Of a stretch of 64,000 nucleotides of DNA, positions 54,433 to 63,455 are shown piece by piece (the first letter of the stretch is position 1; each line of letters opens with the position of its first letter). Origin of the DNA: an uncultured Clostridia bacterium (GTDB lineage Bacteria; Bacillota; Clostridia; Christensenellales; Borkfalkiaceae); NCBI GenBank assembly GCA_934254815.1, contig CAKQME010000008.1, positions 54,267-118,266 on the forward strand. The letters run 5' to 3'. A model generated the notes under the pieces. It worked only from the letters and a program-made list of their open reading frames with translations. It was not told the origin of the DNA and did not search any database. The translations under genes and the position numbers were made by a program.

Positions 54433-55710
54433 ATGAAATCGTCAAAAAGAAAATTTGTTTCAATACTCACGTTAATTTTAGCCTTAGCGCTTAGTTTTTC
54501 GCTCGTCGGTTGTAACGGCGGAAACGGATCGGATTCGCAGGGTTCCGGTAATAGCGCAGAACCGCCTGCAGCAAAAACCGACGCGTTTGAAAGCGACACC
54601 GCGTTTTATCTCGATTTCGCCGTAGTCCCCACCTTTGGCGCAGGATTTACGAGCAGCGTTATCACGATGAAGAAAGACGGAACCTTCACCGTAGAACATT
54701 CGTTTAACGCGATGGGCGCGGTGCTTGCCCCCGTTTTCCTTAACGTAAACGGCACGTACAAACTTAACGACGACAAGACGGCTGTTACCCTTACCGTTGC
54801 GCAGAAATTCTACGGCAATCAGTCGGAAGACGGCGCGGCTCTCGAAGATCCCGACGCGGCAAAAACGGTAACTTACGATCTTGAAACTCTCGACGACGGA
54901 AGTTACAAGTTTACGCATATCTTCAACGGTAAACTTGCAATGCCTTATTACAGCAACAGCGCAAACTGGGGTTCGTTAAAAGAATTCGAATATCCCGCCG
55001 CTCTCGGCGAAAAGGTCGTTTTCGCAAGCGTTCAGAATTTCGTTGCGGACGTTAGCGAAGCGGAAGCAGGTCCGCTCGGCAAAGTAACGGAAATAATCTA
55101 TTCGTTTACGGACGACGGACAGTACGCTTGCTCCGTTTCGTTATCGGGAGAAAAAGACGGTAAGCCGACGAGCGCGAAAGTAGAAAGCAAAGGCGCGTAT
55201 AAACTCGACAACGCAGAAAACCCCACCGAAATTTCTCTTCTCGAAGAAGGAAAAACCGATATAGTAAAATACGCTATGGCGGTTGTTCCCGAAGGCGAAA
55301 GTTCTTATATCACGATGACCTACGTAAACGCTACGCTCGGCACGTATACGCTTTATAACGACGTTGAAAAAATCCCCGCGACTACGCCTTATCCCGAAGC
55401 GCTCGGAACGCTCAACGCTTTTGAAAAAAAGACGGTTTTCAAGGCAACCGTAGCGGCTCTCGGTAACGCCGAAGTCGTTATCACGATGAGGGTAAACGGC
55501 GCATACGAAATGACGATAGCCGCTCTTTCCATGACGTTTAAAGGTCATTATAATCTCGTCGAAGACGGCGAAACGCTTAAAATAAAACTTCTCGAAGAAG
55601 GCGAGGGTAAGGAAATTGCCGAAAGAACCGTTACCGTAACCGAAGGTCTGATGAGTTTCGGCTATCCCAACGCTTCGTTCGGCGATATAACCGTTACGGA
55701 AGTGAAATAA
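54433..55710 (+). CDS. lipoprotein with repeated beta domains
   Basis: 425 residues from the ATG at 54433 (AAGGAGG). Lipobox LVGC (Cys near residue 27), then a Ser/Gly/Pro linker. Three ~110-residue units look alike, each with a long beta hairpin and a final GxYKLxxDxxxxxLxxx pattern (VNGTYKLNDDKTAVTL, SKGAYKLDNAENPTEI, FKGHYNLVEDGETLKI). They resemble lipocalin-like or small beta-barrel domains. It is the first gene of the ABC operon and may hold or scavenge ligand at the cell surface. Confidence 0.65.
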   Translation: MKSSKRKFVSILTLILALALSFSLVGCNGGNGSDSQGSGNSAEPPAAKTDAFESDTAFYLDFAVVPTFGAGFTSSVITMKKDGTFTVEHSFNAMGAVLAPVFLNVNGTYKLNDDKTAVTLTVAQKFYGNQSEDGAALEDPDAAKTVTYDLETLDDGSYKFTHIFNGKLAMPYYSNSANWGSLKEFEYPAALGEKVVFASVQNFVADVSEAEAGPLGKVTEIIYSFTDDGQYACSVSLSGEKDGKPTSAKVESKGAYKLDNAENPTEISLLEEGKTDIVKYAMAVVPEGESSYITMTYVNATLGTYTLYNDVEKIPATTPYPEALGTLNAFEKKTVFKATVAALGNAEVVITMRVNGAYEMTIAALSMTFKGHYNLVEDGETLKIKLLEEGEGKEIAERTVTVTEGLMSFGYPNASFGDITVTEVK

Positions 55711-55724
55711 ATAACAGGTGCGAT

Positions 55725-57389
55725 ATGAAATTATTAAAAAGGATAATCGGATGCGCGGCGGCTTTTGCCGTCGCCGCAACCGTAGGATTTTCGGCTGTCG
55801 GCTGTAAGAAAAACGAGGAAAAGTACGATTTTACTATCTGGTGTTATCAGACCGACAGTTCCGTAAGAAACTACGGCGAAACTTCGTATGCGTTCAAGGA
55901 ACTCGAAAAACGCACGGGTAAAAAGATAAAATTCGTTCTCGGCGACGATTATACCACAATGCTTTCGACAAAGTCGTATCCCGAGGCGGTGTTGTTGCTC
56001 GGCTACCCGAACGGGTACGCGGCGGGTATCAATAACGGACACGTTTACGACATAACGGATCTCGTTAAAAACTACGCGCCCAACTATAAAAAACTCATAA
56101 CTTCCGACGAAGATATATGGAAAGGCACCACGATAGACGGCGACAGAATCGGCGGATTTTACGTTGTGAACGATCCCATCGAAAAGCCGTGGCGCGGACT
56201 GGTTATGCGCAAAGACGTAATCGAAAAATACAAAAATTCGTTCACGACTTATTCCGATTGGGAAGACCTCGGAGAGAAAGACAGCAAAGGTCAGACGCTT
56301 TTAACCCCGACTTTATATTCCCACTGGACGGATATATTCACCGTAGTAAAAAAGGCTTATAACGACGGCGATAAAGAAACCGCGGTTAAATATCCGCTCT
56401 GCTTCCCCGCTACGGGCAGAGATTCTCTCGACACGCTTAACGCGGGTTTCGGCTTCGCTCTCGGCGATACGGCGTATTACGATTACGTTGATGAAAGCGG
56501 CAATCGTTCGCTTAAAATCGGTTACGTCGAAGACGGACTTAAAGACTATCTCGAACAGATGAACGCGTGGTATAAGGCGGGCTTTATCGATCCTAATTTC
56601 GCGCAGTCGGCAAACGGGCTTACCACGGAAAACAAAAACTCCGTGGGAACTTCCCGCACGAAACCGCTTTCAATGGTATGGGCGGAAATGTCCACTTATA
56701 TCGATGCCAAAATTGAACTCGGCAGAGCAAACGGCATTTCGGGTTATGATCTTATGGCGATTCCTCAGCCGAGAATAAGCAAAACGGACGTCAATCATCT
56801 TGTGTGCAATAACGGAAAGTTGGGAATGAGCGCGTTTGTAACGACGAAATGCGACGAGGCAAAAGCCAAAGAAATCGTAGAGTGGTTCGACTATTTATAC
56901 ACCGACGAAGGCGCGGCTTTAATGAATTACGGCGTAGAAGGGCAGACTTATACGCTTAACCCCGACGGCAGCAAAAACTTCTCGGACGAGATAAAAAATA
57001 ACCCCGATAAAGGGTTTTACGAGTATATTTCGTTCGGATTCCCCACGAAAAACGACACCACGAAGACGGACGTGTTCAAAGGCGAAAAAGCTTTATCTGC
57101 GGAAAATATCTGGACGTACAAAAACGACGGCGCGTATAATCTGAGGGCGACAGCCGCTTATACCGGTTCGGACGGAGCGACTCACACGCAGATCATGAAC
57201 GCGGTAAACACTTACGTCAGCGAAAATCTGATTAAATTCGTGAAAGGCACGCGCTCTTTGAAAGAGTTCGACAGTTACGTCTCCACGCTTAAAAGTTCGC
57301 AATACGATATAGGCAAAGCGGTAGAAATAAGCGAAAAGTCTTACAGGGCGTTCTTGTCGAGAACGATTCCCGACGACTGGAAAAATTAA
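55725..57389 (+). CDS. extracellular sugar-binding lipoprotein (LplA/YtcQ type)
   Basis: 554 residues. The lipobox is AVGC (Cys near residue 26). The large family with a tyrosine-rich C-terminal is represented by YDFTIWCYQTDSSVRNYGET and ELEKRTGKKIKF, RGLVMRKDVIEKY and WFDYLYTDEGAALMNYGVEG. Binding proteins of this size pair with Lpl/Yte-type permeases in uptake of pectin- or rhamnogalacturonan-derived oligosaccharides. It lies directly before the permeases. Confidence 0.85.
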   Translation: MKLLKRIIGCAAAFAVAATVGFSAVGCKKNEEKYDFTIWCYQTDSSVRNYGETSYAFKELEKRTGKKIKFVLGDDYTTMLSTKSYPEAVLLLGYPNGYAAGINNGHVYDITDLVKNYAPNYKKLITSDEDIWKGTTIDGDRIGGFYVVNDPIEKPWRGLVMRKDVIEKYKNSFTTYSDWEDLGEKDSKGQTLLTPTLYSHWTDIFTVVKKAYNDGDKETAVKYPLCFPATGRDSLDTLNAGFGFALGDTAYYDYVDESGNRSLKIGYVEDGLKDYLEQMNAWYKAGFIDPNFAQSANGLTTENKNSVGTSRTKPLSMVWAEMSTYIDAKIELGRANGISGYDLMAIPQPRISKTDVNHLVCNNGKLGMSAFVTTKCDEAKAKEIVEWFDYLYTDEGAALMNYGVEGQTYTLNPDGSKNFSDEIKNNPDKGFYEYISFGFPTKNDTTKTDVFKGEKALSAENIWTYKNDGAYNLRATAAYTGSDGATHTQIMNAVNTYVSENLIKFVKGTRSLKEFDSYVSTLKSSQYDIGKAVEISEKSYRAFLSRTIPDDWKN

Positions 57390-57402
57390 CGAAGGTATCA
57401 TT

Positions 57403-58344
57403 ATGAAAACGCAAACAAAATCGACGTTTTTCGGTAAACTGAAACGCGACGCTCAAAAGAATAAAATGTTGTATCTTCTGATACTCCCGGTTATCGTATA
57501 TTTCGTTCTTTTCAGTTATCTGCCTATGGCGGGTATCGCGCTCGCGTTTCAGAATTATCAACTCGGCAACGGTTTTTTTGAAAGCGAATTCGTCGGACTT
57601 GCCCATTTTATCAGGTTTTTTCAGGATCCTTACTTTTTAAGGACGATACGAAACACCTTGATTTACGGATTGTGGGGATTGATTTTTTCATTCCCCGCGC
57701 CGATCATATTCGCGCTTTTACTTAATTCCGTAAAAAACAAATTCTTCAAACGTTCGATTCAGACGTGCGCGTATATGCCGTATTTCATCTCTCTCGTAGT
57801 CGTTTGCGGACTTATCAAGAGTTTTTGCGATCCTTACGGCTTTATCGGTTCGTGGTTCGGTAAAATGGGCTGGATAGGCGAAGATATGAGCGTTCTCGGC
57901 GATAAACGTTATTTCCGCGCGATAATTATTATTTCCGATATCTGGCAAGGGCTTGGTTTCGGCAGTATTATCTACGTCGCGTCGCTGTCTTCGATAGACC
58001 CCTCTCTTTACGAGGCGGCGGAACTCGACGGCGCGGGTAGATGCGCAAAACTATTCCATATCACACTTCCGTCTATTCTGCCGACCATTATGATGATGCT
58101 TACCCTGCGTATGGGTATGATACTGTCCATCGGGTACGATAAGATAGTCGTTCTTTATTCGGGCGAAACGTGGGAAGTCGGCGAAACAATCGGCTCTTAC
58201 GTTTACCGTCTCGGATTTACTTCCAACTCGCCCGAATACAGTTACACCACGGCGATAGGTTTGTTCAATTCGGTCGCAACGCTGATACTGCTTGTGATTT
58301 CGAATAAACTCAACAAGAAAGTAACTTCTTACGGGTTGATTTAG
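57403..58344 (+). CDS. sugar ABC permease (LplB/YteP type)
   Basis: 313 residues with six membrane segments. KNKMLYLLILPVIVYFVLFS opens the first; the EAA loop is SLYEAAELDGAGRCAKLFHI (near residue 200). It is typical of the large-substrate Lpl/Yte family. It is coupled to the binding protein upstream and the second permease downstream. Confidence 0.9.
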   Translation: MKTQTKSTFFGKLKRDAQKNKMLYLLILPVIVYFVLFSYLPMAGIALAFQNYQLGNGFFESEFVGLAHFIRFFQDPYFLRTIRNTLIYGLWGLIFSFPAPIIFALLLNSVKNKFFKRSIQTCAYMPYFISLVVVCGLIKSFCDPYGFIGSWFGKMGWIGEDMSVLGDKRYFRAIIIISDIWQGLGFGSIIYVASLSSIDPSLYEAAELDGAGRCAKLFHITLPSILPTIMMMLTLRMGMILSIGYDKIVVLYSGETWEVGETIGSYVYRLGFTSNSPEYSYTTAIGLFNSVATLILLVISNKLNKKVTSYGLI

Positions 58345-58355
58345 GGAGGCGAAAG

Positions 58356-59243
58356 ATGTTGAAAATCAAAAAAAAGTCGTCGGATATTATTGCCGACGGA
58401 ATCATCGCCGTCATACTTATCGCAATCGCGCTCGTATGCATTCTGCCGATGTGGCACGTTATTATGGCGGCTATATCCAAACCGAAGGACTTATACGCGT
58501 CGTCCGATTTCTTGTTCAGACCCGTCGGCGGGGTATCTTTCGAAGCGTGGTCTATCGTCTGGAAGAACTATCCGATACTTCGCAGTTATTTTAACACGAT
58601 TCTTTATACGGTATTATATACGGGGATAGGTCTTTTGCTTACATTGCTCGGCGCGTACGTTCTTTCGAGAAAAGATTTTCTGTTCAGAAATCTTATATTC
58701 GTATTTATGTTGCTGCCGATGTTCGTAAATGCGGGAATGATTCCGCAATACGTCGTAAATTACAAACTCGGACTCACGAATACAATCTGGGCTTTGGTTT
58801 TGCCGGGATGCTGCACCGCGCTTAACGTGCTTATGGTTCGCGTAGGCATGCAGGCGACCGACGCTTATTGCGAAGCGGCTCAGATCGACGGCGCAGGACA
58901 TTTGCAGACCCTTTTCAAAATCGTTCTGCCGCTCGTTATTCCTTATGTTTCCGTAGTGGTAATGTTTTCGGTAATAACGCAGTGGAACTCCTGGATGTTG
59001 CCTAAAATTTACCTCTCCAAGGAAGTCGAAAACCTTTATCCGTTATCGCTTATCATTTACAATATGATTCAGCAGACGGAAGGAACGGGCGGTATGAGCA
59101 TAGGCATAAACAAACTCGAAGAATACGGACCGAGTATTCAGATGGTAACGATTCTGATTTCTTCATTGCCTCTTCTTTGCATTTATCCGTTTATTCAGAA
59201 ATTTTTCGAAAAAGCGGTTGTAATCGGCGGAGTGAAAGGCTGA
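58356..59243 (+). CDS. sugar ABC permease (LplC/YtcP type)
   Basis: 295 residues with six membrane segments. The EAA loop is DAYCEAAQIDGAGHLQTLFK (near residue 170), and the end AVVIGGVKG is typical. It is the partner of the permease at 57403. No ATPase gene follows. Confidence 0.9.
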   Translation: MLKIKKKSSDIIADGIIAVILIAIALVCILPMWHVIMAAISKPKDLYASSDFLFRPVGGVSFEAWSIVWKNYPILRSYFNTILYTVLYTGIGLLLTLLGAYVLSRKDFLFRNLIFVFMLLPMFVNAGMIPQYVVNYKLGLTNTIWALVLPGCCTALNVLMVRVGMQATDAYCEAAQIDGAGHLQTLFKIVLPLVIPYVSVVVMFSVITQWNSWMLPKIYLSKEVENLYPLSLIIYNMIQQTEGTGGMSIGINKLEEYGPSIQMVTILISSLPLLCIYPFIQKFFEKAVVIGGVKG

Positions 59244-59250
59244 ACACACT

Positions 59251-59283
59251 AACCGCCGCAATTTCTCGCGGCGGTTTTATTTT
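59251..59283 (+). terminator. rho-independent terminator
   Basis: AACCGCCGC, loop AATTTCTC, GCGGCGGTT, then TTATTTT. It lies between the ABC operon and GH3. The GH3 gene starts 12 bases beyond, so some read-through probably feeds it. Confidence 0.85.
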
Positions 59284-59294
59284 AAGGATATTTT

Positions 59295-61472
59295 ATGGAA
59301 AATTTGACAATCGAACAAAAGATTAGGCTTCTGTCGGGCGACGGATGGTGGCATACTTACGAAATCGAAGGCTTACTGCCCGCAATTTTTATGTGCGACG
59401 GTCCGCACGGACTTAGAATCCAGCGGAAAACGGGCGACCATCTCGGCATAAACGAAAGCGACGTTTCCGTCTGTTATCCGACGGAAAGCACGATCGCCTG
59501 CTCTTTTGATAAAGAACTGCTTTTCAGGCTCGGAAAAACACTCGGAAAAGAGGCACGCGCCAACTCTTCGGACATGGTTTTAGGTCCGGGGGTAAACATT
59601 AAAAGAACGCCGCTTTGCGGAAGAAATTTCGAATACTATTCGGAAGATCCCGTCGTAAGCGGAGAACTCGGCGCGGCTTTTATTAACGGGTTGCAGTCTG
59701 TCGGCGTAAGTTGTTGCGTAAAACATTTTGCGTGCAACAATATCGAATACAGACGGAATTTTTCCGATTCGAGAATGACGGAAAGAACGCTCCGGGAAAT
59801 ATATCTTAAAGCGTTTGAAATTATCGTTAAAAAAGCGTCTCCAAGAGCGATTATGTGCGCCTATAACCTCGTAAACGGCGTTTTTTGCTCCGAAAATAGA
59901 AAACTTCTTACGGACGTATTAAGGGGCGAATGGAACTTCGGCGGAATCGTCGTTTCCGACTGGGGTGCGGTGGTAAACGAAGCGGCCGCAGTTAAAGCGG
60001 GACTCGACCTTGCGATGCCCGAAGGCGAAATTTATAAAAGGCTTAAACTCTCTTACGATAAAGGCGAAATAACCGAAACGGAAATATCTACGGCGGCGGA
60101 TCGCATTGCGAAATTCGTTCTCGATTGCGTCGATAACAGAAAAAAATATGTCGAACCTTTCGATAGGGACTCCGCGCTCGCGTTGGTAAAAACCGCCGCC
60201 AGAGAAAGTGCCGTTCTTTTGAAAAACGAAAACAAGTTCTTTCCGCTTAAAAGCGACGAAAAAATATTGTTTACGGGCGACGCGACGGAAGATACTCCTT
60301 ATCAGGGCGGCGGAAGTTCGCACGTCAACAATGCAAACGCAATTTCTCTGTTAAATGCGTTAAAAGAAACAAAACTCGATTACGAGTACGTTCGCGGGTG
60401 CGACACCGAGAGCGGAACGACCTGCGATATAGACTTTTCCCTTTACGATAAGATAATCGTATCTTGTAAACTGCGCGAAGCAGACGAAAGCGAAGGTTAC
60501 GACAGGAAAAACCTGAAATTGCCACCTGCAATAAACAAACTCGTTTCGTCTGCGATAAAATCGGGAAAAAGAGTCGGGGTTTTACTGTTTGTCGGCGGAG
60601 TGATCGAATTGCCGTGGGCAGGCAAAACGGACGGAATTATGTTATGCGGACTTCCCGGCGAAAACGGCTGCTTCGGCATTGCGGATTTGCTTGCGGGAAA
60701 ATACTCGCCGTGCGGTAAACTTGCCGAAACGTGGGTAAGATACGAAAAACAATTATCGACTTATTCATTAGCGGTCGGAAACGGAAAAACCGTCGATTAT
60801 AACGAAGGCGTTTTCGTCGGGTACAGATATTACGAAAACAAAGGCATAAAGCCGCTGTTTCCGTTCGGATACGGATTATCGTATACGAAATTCGCATATT
60901 CGGAATTTGCCGTTCGTCAATCCGAAAGCGATTTTACGCTTTCATTTTCGGTTAAGAACGTCGGCGACGTTGACGGAAAGGAAACCGCTTTCGTTTTTGC
61001 GCGCCACCCCGTAACGAACGAGCCGCGACCGATTAAAACGCTGATTGATTTTGAAAAGAAATTGATTGGAAAAGGACAAACGGAAACGTTTTCGGTAACG
61101 GTGCCGAAAAATTCTCTTTGCGTATACGACGAAAACGGAAGAAAATATTTGCCGTCGGGAAATTACGAGTTTTTTATTTGTTCTTGTTCTGCAAAAATCG
61201 AAGGAAAACTCGCCGTGTCGGTTATCGGCGAAAAAAGCGTTGTTACGGCGTACACCCTTATGAGCGAGATATGGCAAAACAAAAAACAGAAAGCGATTTT
61301 TCAAAAGAACATTATCGACAGGCTTTTGCCACTTTTCGGACTTGACAAGTTGCCTGAAAATACCGAAAGAATTTTGCTTGAATCGCCGCTCAGAAATTTC
61401 AAAGGGCTAGCTCCGTCCGTAATTACCGAAGAAATACTCGAACAAACGATAAAAAAATTAAACGAGGTGTAA
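59295..61472 (+). CDS. beta-glycosidase, GH3
   Basis: 725 residues without a signal peptide. The N-terminal TIM domain has DGPHGLRIQ, VLGPGVNIKRTPLCGRNFEY, KHFACNN and GIVVSDWGAVV with the nucleophile Asp (near residue 222). The second domain (about 300-510) and a fibronectin III-like end (about 560-660) follow, as in typical three-domain GH3 glucosidases. GYDRKNLKLP helps form the active site. It would hydrolyse imported beta-gluco- or xylo-oligosaccharides. Confidence 0.92.
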   Translation: MENLTIEQKIRLLSGDGWWHTYEIEGLLPAIFMCDGPHGLRIQRKTGDHLGINESDVSVCYPTESTIACSFDKELLFRLGKTLGKEARANSSDMVLGPGVNIKRTPLCGRNFEYYSEDPVVSGELGAAFINGLQSVGVSCCVKHFACNNIEYRRNFSDSRMTERTLREIYLKAFEIIVKKASPRAIMCAYNLVNGVFCSENRKLLTDVLRGEWNFGGIVVSDWGAVVNEAAAVKAGLDLAMPEGEIYKRLKLSYDKGEITETEISTAADRIAKFVLDCVDNRKKYVEPFDRDSALALVKTAARESAVLLKNENKFFPLKSDEKILFTGDATEDTPYQGGGSSHVNNANAISLLNALKETKLDYEYVRGCDTESGTTCDIDFSLYDKIIVSCKLREADESEGYDRKNLKLPPAINKLVSSAIKSGKRVGVLLFVGGVIELPWAGKTDGIMLCGLPGENGCFGIADLLAGKYSPCGKLAETWVRYEKQLSTYSLAVGNGKTVDYNEGVFVGYRYYENKGIKPLFPFGYGLSYTKFAYSEFAVRQSESDFTLSFSVKNVGDVDGKETAFVFARHPVTNEPRPIKTLIDFEKKLIGKGQTETFSVTVPKNSLCVYDENGRKYLPSGNYEFFICSCSAKIEGKLAVSVIGEKSVVTAYTLMSEIWQNKKQKAIFQKNIIDRLLPLFGLDKLPENTERILLESPLRNFKGLAPSVITEEILEQTIKKLNEV

Positions 61473-61477
61473 ATTAT

Positions 61478-62149
61478 ATGATAAAAACCGTGTTATTCGA
61501 TCTTGACGGAACTTTACTTCCGATGGACGAAAAAAAGTTTACCGAATATTACTTCGGGTTGTTATGCAAAAAACTCGAGCCGCTCGGCTACGATAAAGAA
61601 AAACTTATAAAAACGATATGGACAGGCACTTCTCTTATGATAAAGAACGACGGCGGATTAACAAACGAAAAAGTGTTCTGGCAGCATTTTGCGGACGTTT
61701 ACGGTAAAGACAAATTATCCGACAAACGGGTTTTTGACGATTTTTACGTTACCGAATTTAAAAAGGCGAAAATCGTATGCGGCGAAAATCCGGACGCCCG
61801 TAAAATAATCGATTACGCCAAATCCTTAAAATTAAAAATTATTTTAGCGTCTAATCCGGTTTTCCCCATAGCGGGATTACTGACGAGAGCGGAATTTGTT
61901 GGGCTAAACGACAAGGATTTCGATTACGTCAGCGGCTACGAAAATTCAGGATACGCAAAGCCGAATCCCGATTATTATAAAGAGATTTTAAATACTAACC
62001 GGCTGGCTGCCGAAGAAGCGATATATTTCGGAAACAGTAAAACGGAAGATTTCGATCCGGCAGAATCCGCAGGCATAAAATGTTTTCTTGTAAATAGCGA
62101 CAGATTACAATACGATTATTTCGTTTCGACAATGAACGGTGTAAAATGA
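61478..62149 (+). CDS. HAD-family phosphatase
   Basis: 223 residues. LFDLDGTLLPMDE is the HAD nucleophile motif; the later motifs are LASNPVFP (Thr/Ser region), a Lys in YAKPNPDYY and YFGNSKTEDFDPA (acidic). It probably removes phosphate from a sugar phosphate. Its stop overlaps the tiny membrane peptide (ATGA). Confidence 0.85.
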   Translation: MIKTVLFDLDGTLLPMDEKKFTEYYFGLLCKKLEPLGYDKEKLIKTIWTGTSLMIKNDGGLTNEKVFWQHFADVYGKDKLSDKRVFDDFYVTEFKKAKIVCGENPDARKIIDYAKSLKLKIILASNPVFPIAGLLTRAEFVGLNDKDFDYVSGYENSGYAKPNPDYYKEILNTNRLAAEEAIYFGNSKTEDFDPAESAGIKCFLVNSDRLQYDYFVSTMNGVK

Positions 62150-62262
62150 AAGATAAAAGTAAGCGTATCTTATTCCGTGTTTTAATTATCGTCGCGATAA
62201 TCGTAGTTGCAGGCGCGCTCGGAGCAATTACGGGCAGACTGATACTCGATAATATTATATAA
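62146..62262 (+). CDS. 38-residue membrane peptide
   Basis: The frame reads MKDKSKRILFRVLIIVAIIV, then VAGALGAITGRLILDNII: one membrane helix after a basic start. The ATG overlaps the HAD stop and the next ATG follows the stop by two bases, so the three genes are coupled. It may be a small membrane adaptor, or a duplicate of the N-terminal anchor of the next protein. Confidence 0.55.
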   Translation: MKDKSKRILFRVLIIVAIIVVAGALGAITGRLILDNII

Positions 62263-62264
62263 TT

Positions 62265-63218
62265 ATGAAAGAAAAAAAGAAAAACACGATATTTATCGTT
62301 TTGTGCGTAGTTTCGTTTTTTGTTTCGTTTATCGTCGGCGCGCTCGTTTGCGTTCAGATAACGGGAAGTTTGCCGCAAAGGCTTGTCAAAGTCAAATGGG
62401 ACGATTCGGTCGGAAAACAATATAAAAATCTCGATTACGTAAACGACGGCGGACACAAATTCGATTTGTATATCCCGACTAAGGTTTCAACCGACGCCAA
62501 CCTAATATTGTATATTCACGGCGGAAGTTTTAATTCGGGATCAAAAGAGGACGGCGACTTGTGGTGTAAATATTTTACAAGCAAAGGCTACGTTACGGCA
62601 ACGCTCGATTATACGCTTCAGAAAAAAGGCGTCGACGCAAATCTTAACAAACTCGATTTGCAAATAAAAAATTGCGTAGCGGCAATCAAAGAAGAATGTC
62701 TGAATATGGGTATAAACTTAAACGGAATGGCGACGTGCGGAGTTTCCGCCGGCGGCACTCTCGCTATGAATTATGCCTACAAGCACGATAAAGATTCGGC
62801 TATTTCCGTAAAATTCGTATTTCAACTTGCAGGTCCTTCCGACTTTACGCCCTCGGAATGGGGCTTGTTGAAAAAAGTGGATAAAATTGAAAGCGATTCC
62901 GAATTTATAAAATGGATGACGGGCAAAGATTTTTCGGTGGAAGAAATAGCCGAAGGAAAGCATTTTAACGCTTTGTATGAAATATCGCCCGCGAGCCTTG
63001 TAAAAAAAGATTCCGTACCGTCGCTTGTCGGATACGGGCTGAAAGACCATTGCGTTCCGCATAGTTCCCGCACTCTTTTACTTGCGGCGTATAAAAACGC
63101 AGGCATAAAATATGATTATGTGGAATTTCCCCACAGCAATCACGGAATGTACGCCGACCTTGATAAACTGCAATTGTTTTTAGATACCGCAATTGATTAT
63201 TGTAAACTTTATTTTTAA
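62265..63218 (+). CDS. membrane-anchored alpha/beta-hydrolase esterase
   Basis: 317 residues. An N-terminal helix (about 8-30) anchors it, with the rest outside. LILYIHGGSFNSGSK is the HGG oxyanion motif, ATCGVSAGGTLAMNY holds the Ser (near residue 160), VGYGLKDHCVP the Asp and SNHGMY the His. BD-FAE-like acetylesterase or feruloyl-esterase activity on glycan side groups fits. It is the last gene before a hairpin and repeat array. Confidence 0.85.
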   Translation: MKEKKKNTIFIVLCVVSFFVSFIVGALVCVQITGSLPQRLVKVKWDDSVGKQYKNLDYVNDGGHKFDLYIPTKVSTDANLILYIHGGSFNSGSKEDGDLWCKYFTSKGYVTATLDYTLQKKGVDANLNKLDLQIKNCVAAIKEECLNMGINLNGMATCGVSAGGTLAMNYAYKHDKDSAISVKFVFQLAGPSDFTPSEWGLLKKVDKIESDSEFIKWMTGKDFSVEEIAEGKHFNALYEISPASLVKKDSVPSLVGYGLKDHCVPHSSRTLLLAAYKNAGIKYDYVEFPHSNHGMYADLDKLQLFLDTAIDYCKLYF

Positions 63219-63455
63219 AAAAAGATTACTCGTTTACTTTTGTGGACTCTAACAGGGGAACAGCCGTCGTTTATCATAGAGTTTTCGGCGTAGGTTTTGT
63301 TGTAATACGATTTTAGATAAAATCAACTAAAAATTAAATAATCCGGATTAAAATCCGTGCGAAGAACGAGCCTATAAAGGCAACCGAAACCGCACGGATT
63401 TTTTGTGCGTTAATTCATTAAAAATCTTATAAACCGGTTGTAAAACGAAAACTCA
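63219..63455 (+). terminator. non-coding tail with strong hairpin at 63351-63404
   Basis: AAATCCGTGCG (63351-63361) pairs with CGCACGGATTT (63391-63401), followed by a T run, with a 29-base loop that holds a CCT/AGG sub-stem. AATCCGGATT (63340-63349) is a palindrome next to it. This may end the operon or be a small structured RNA; no promoter is seen. Confidence 0.6.

Noticed and set aside
63219..63455. T-box or known riboswitch
   Set aside because: The hairpin at 63351-63404 has no recognisable conserved core and lies after, not before, a gene in this window.
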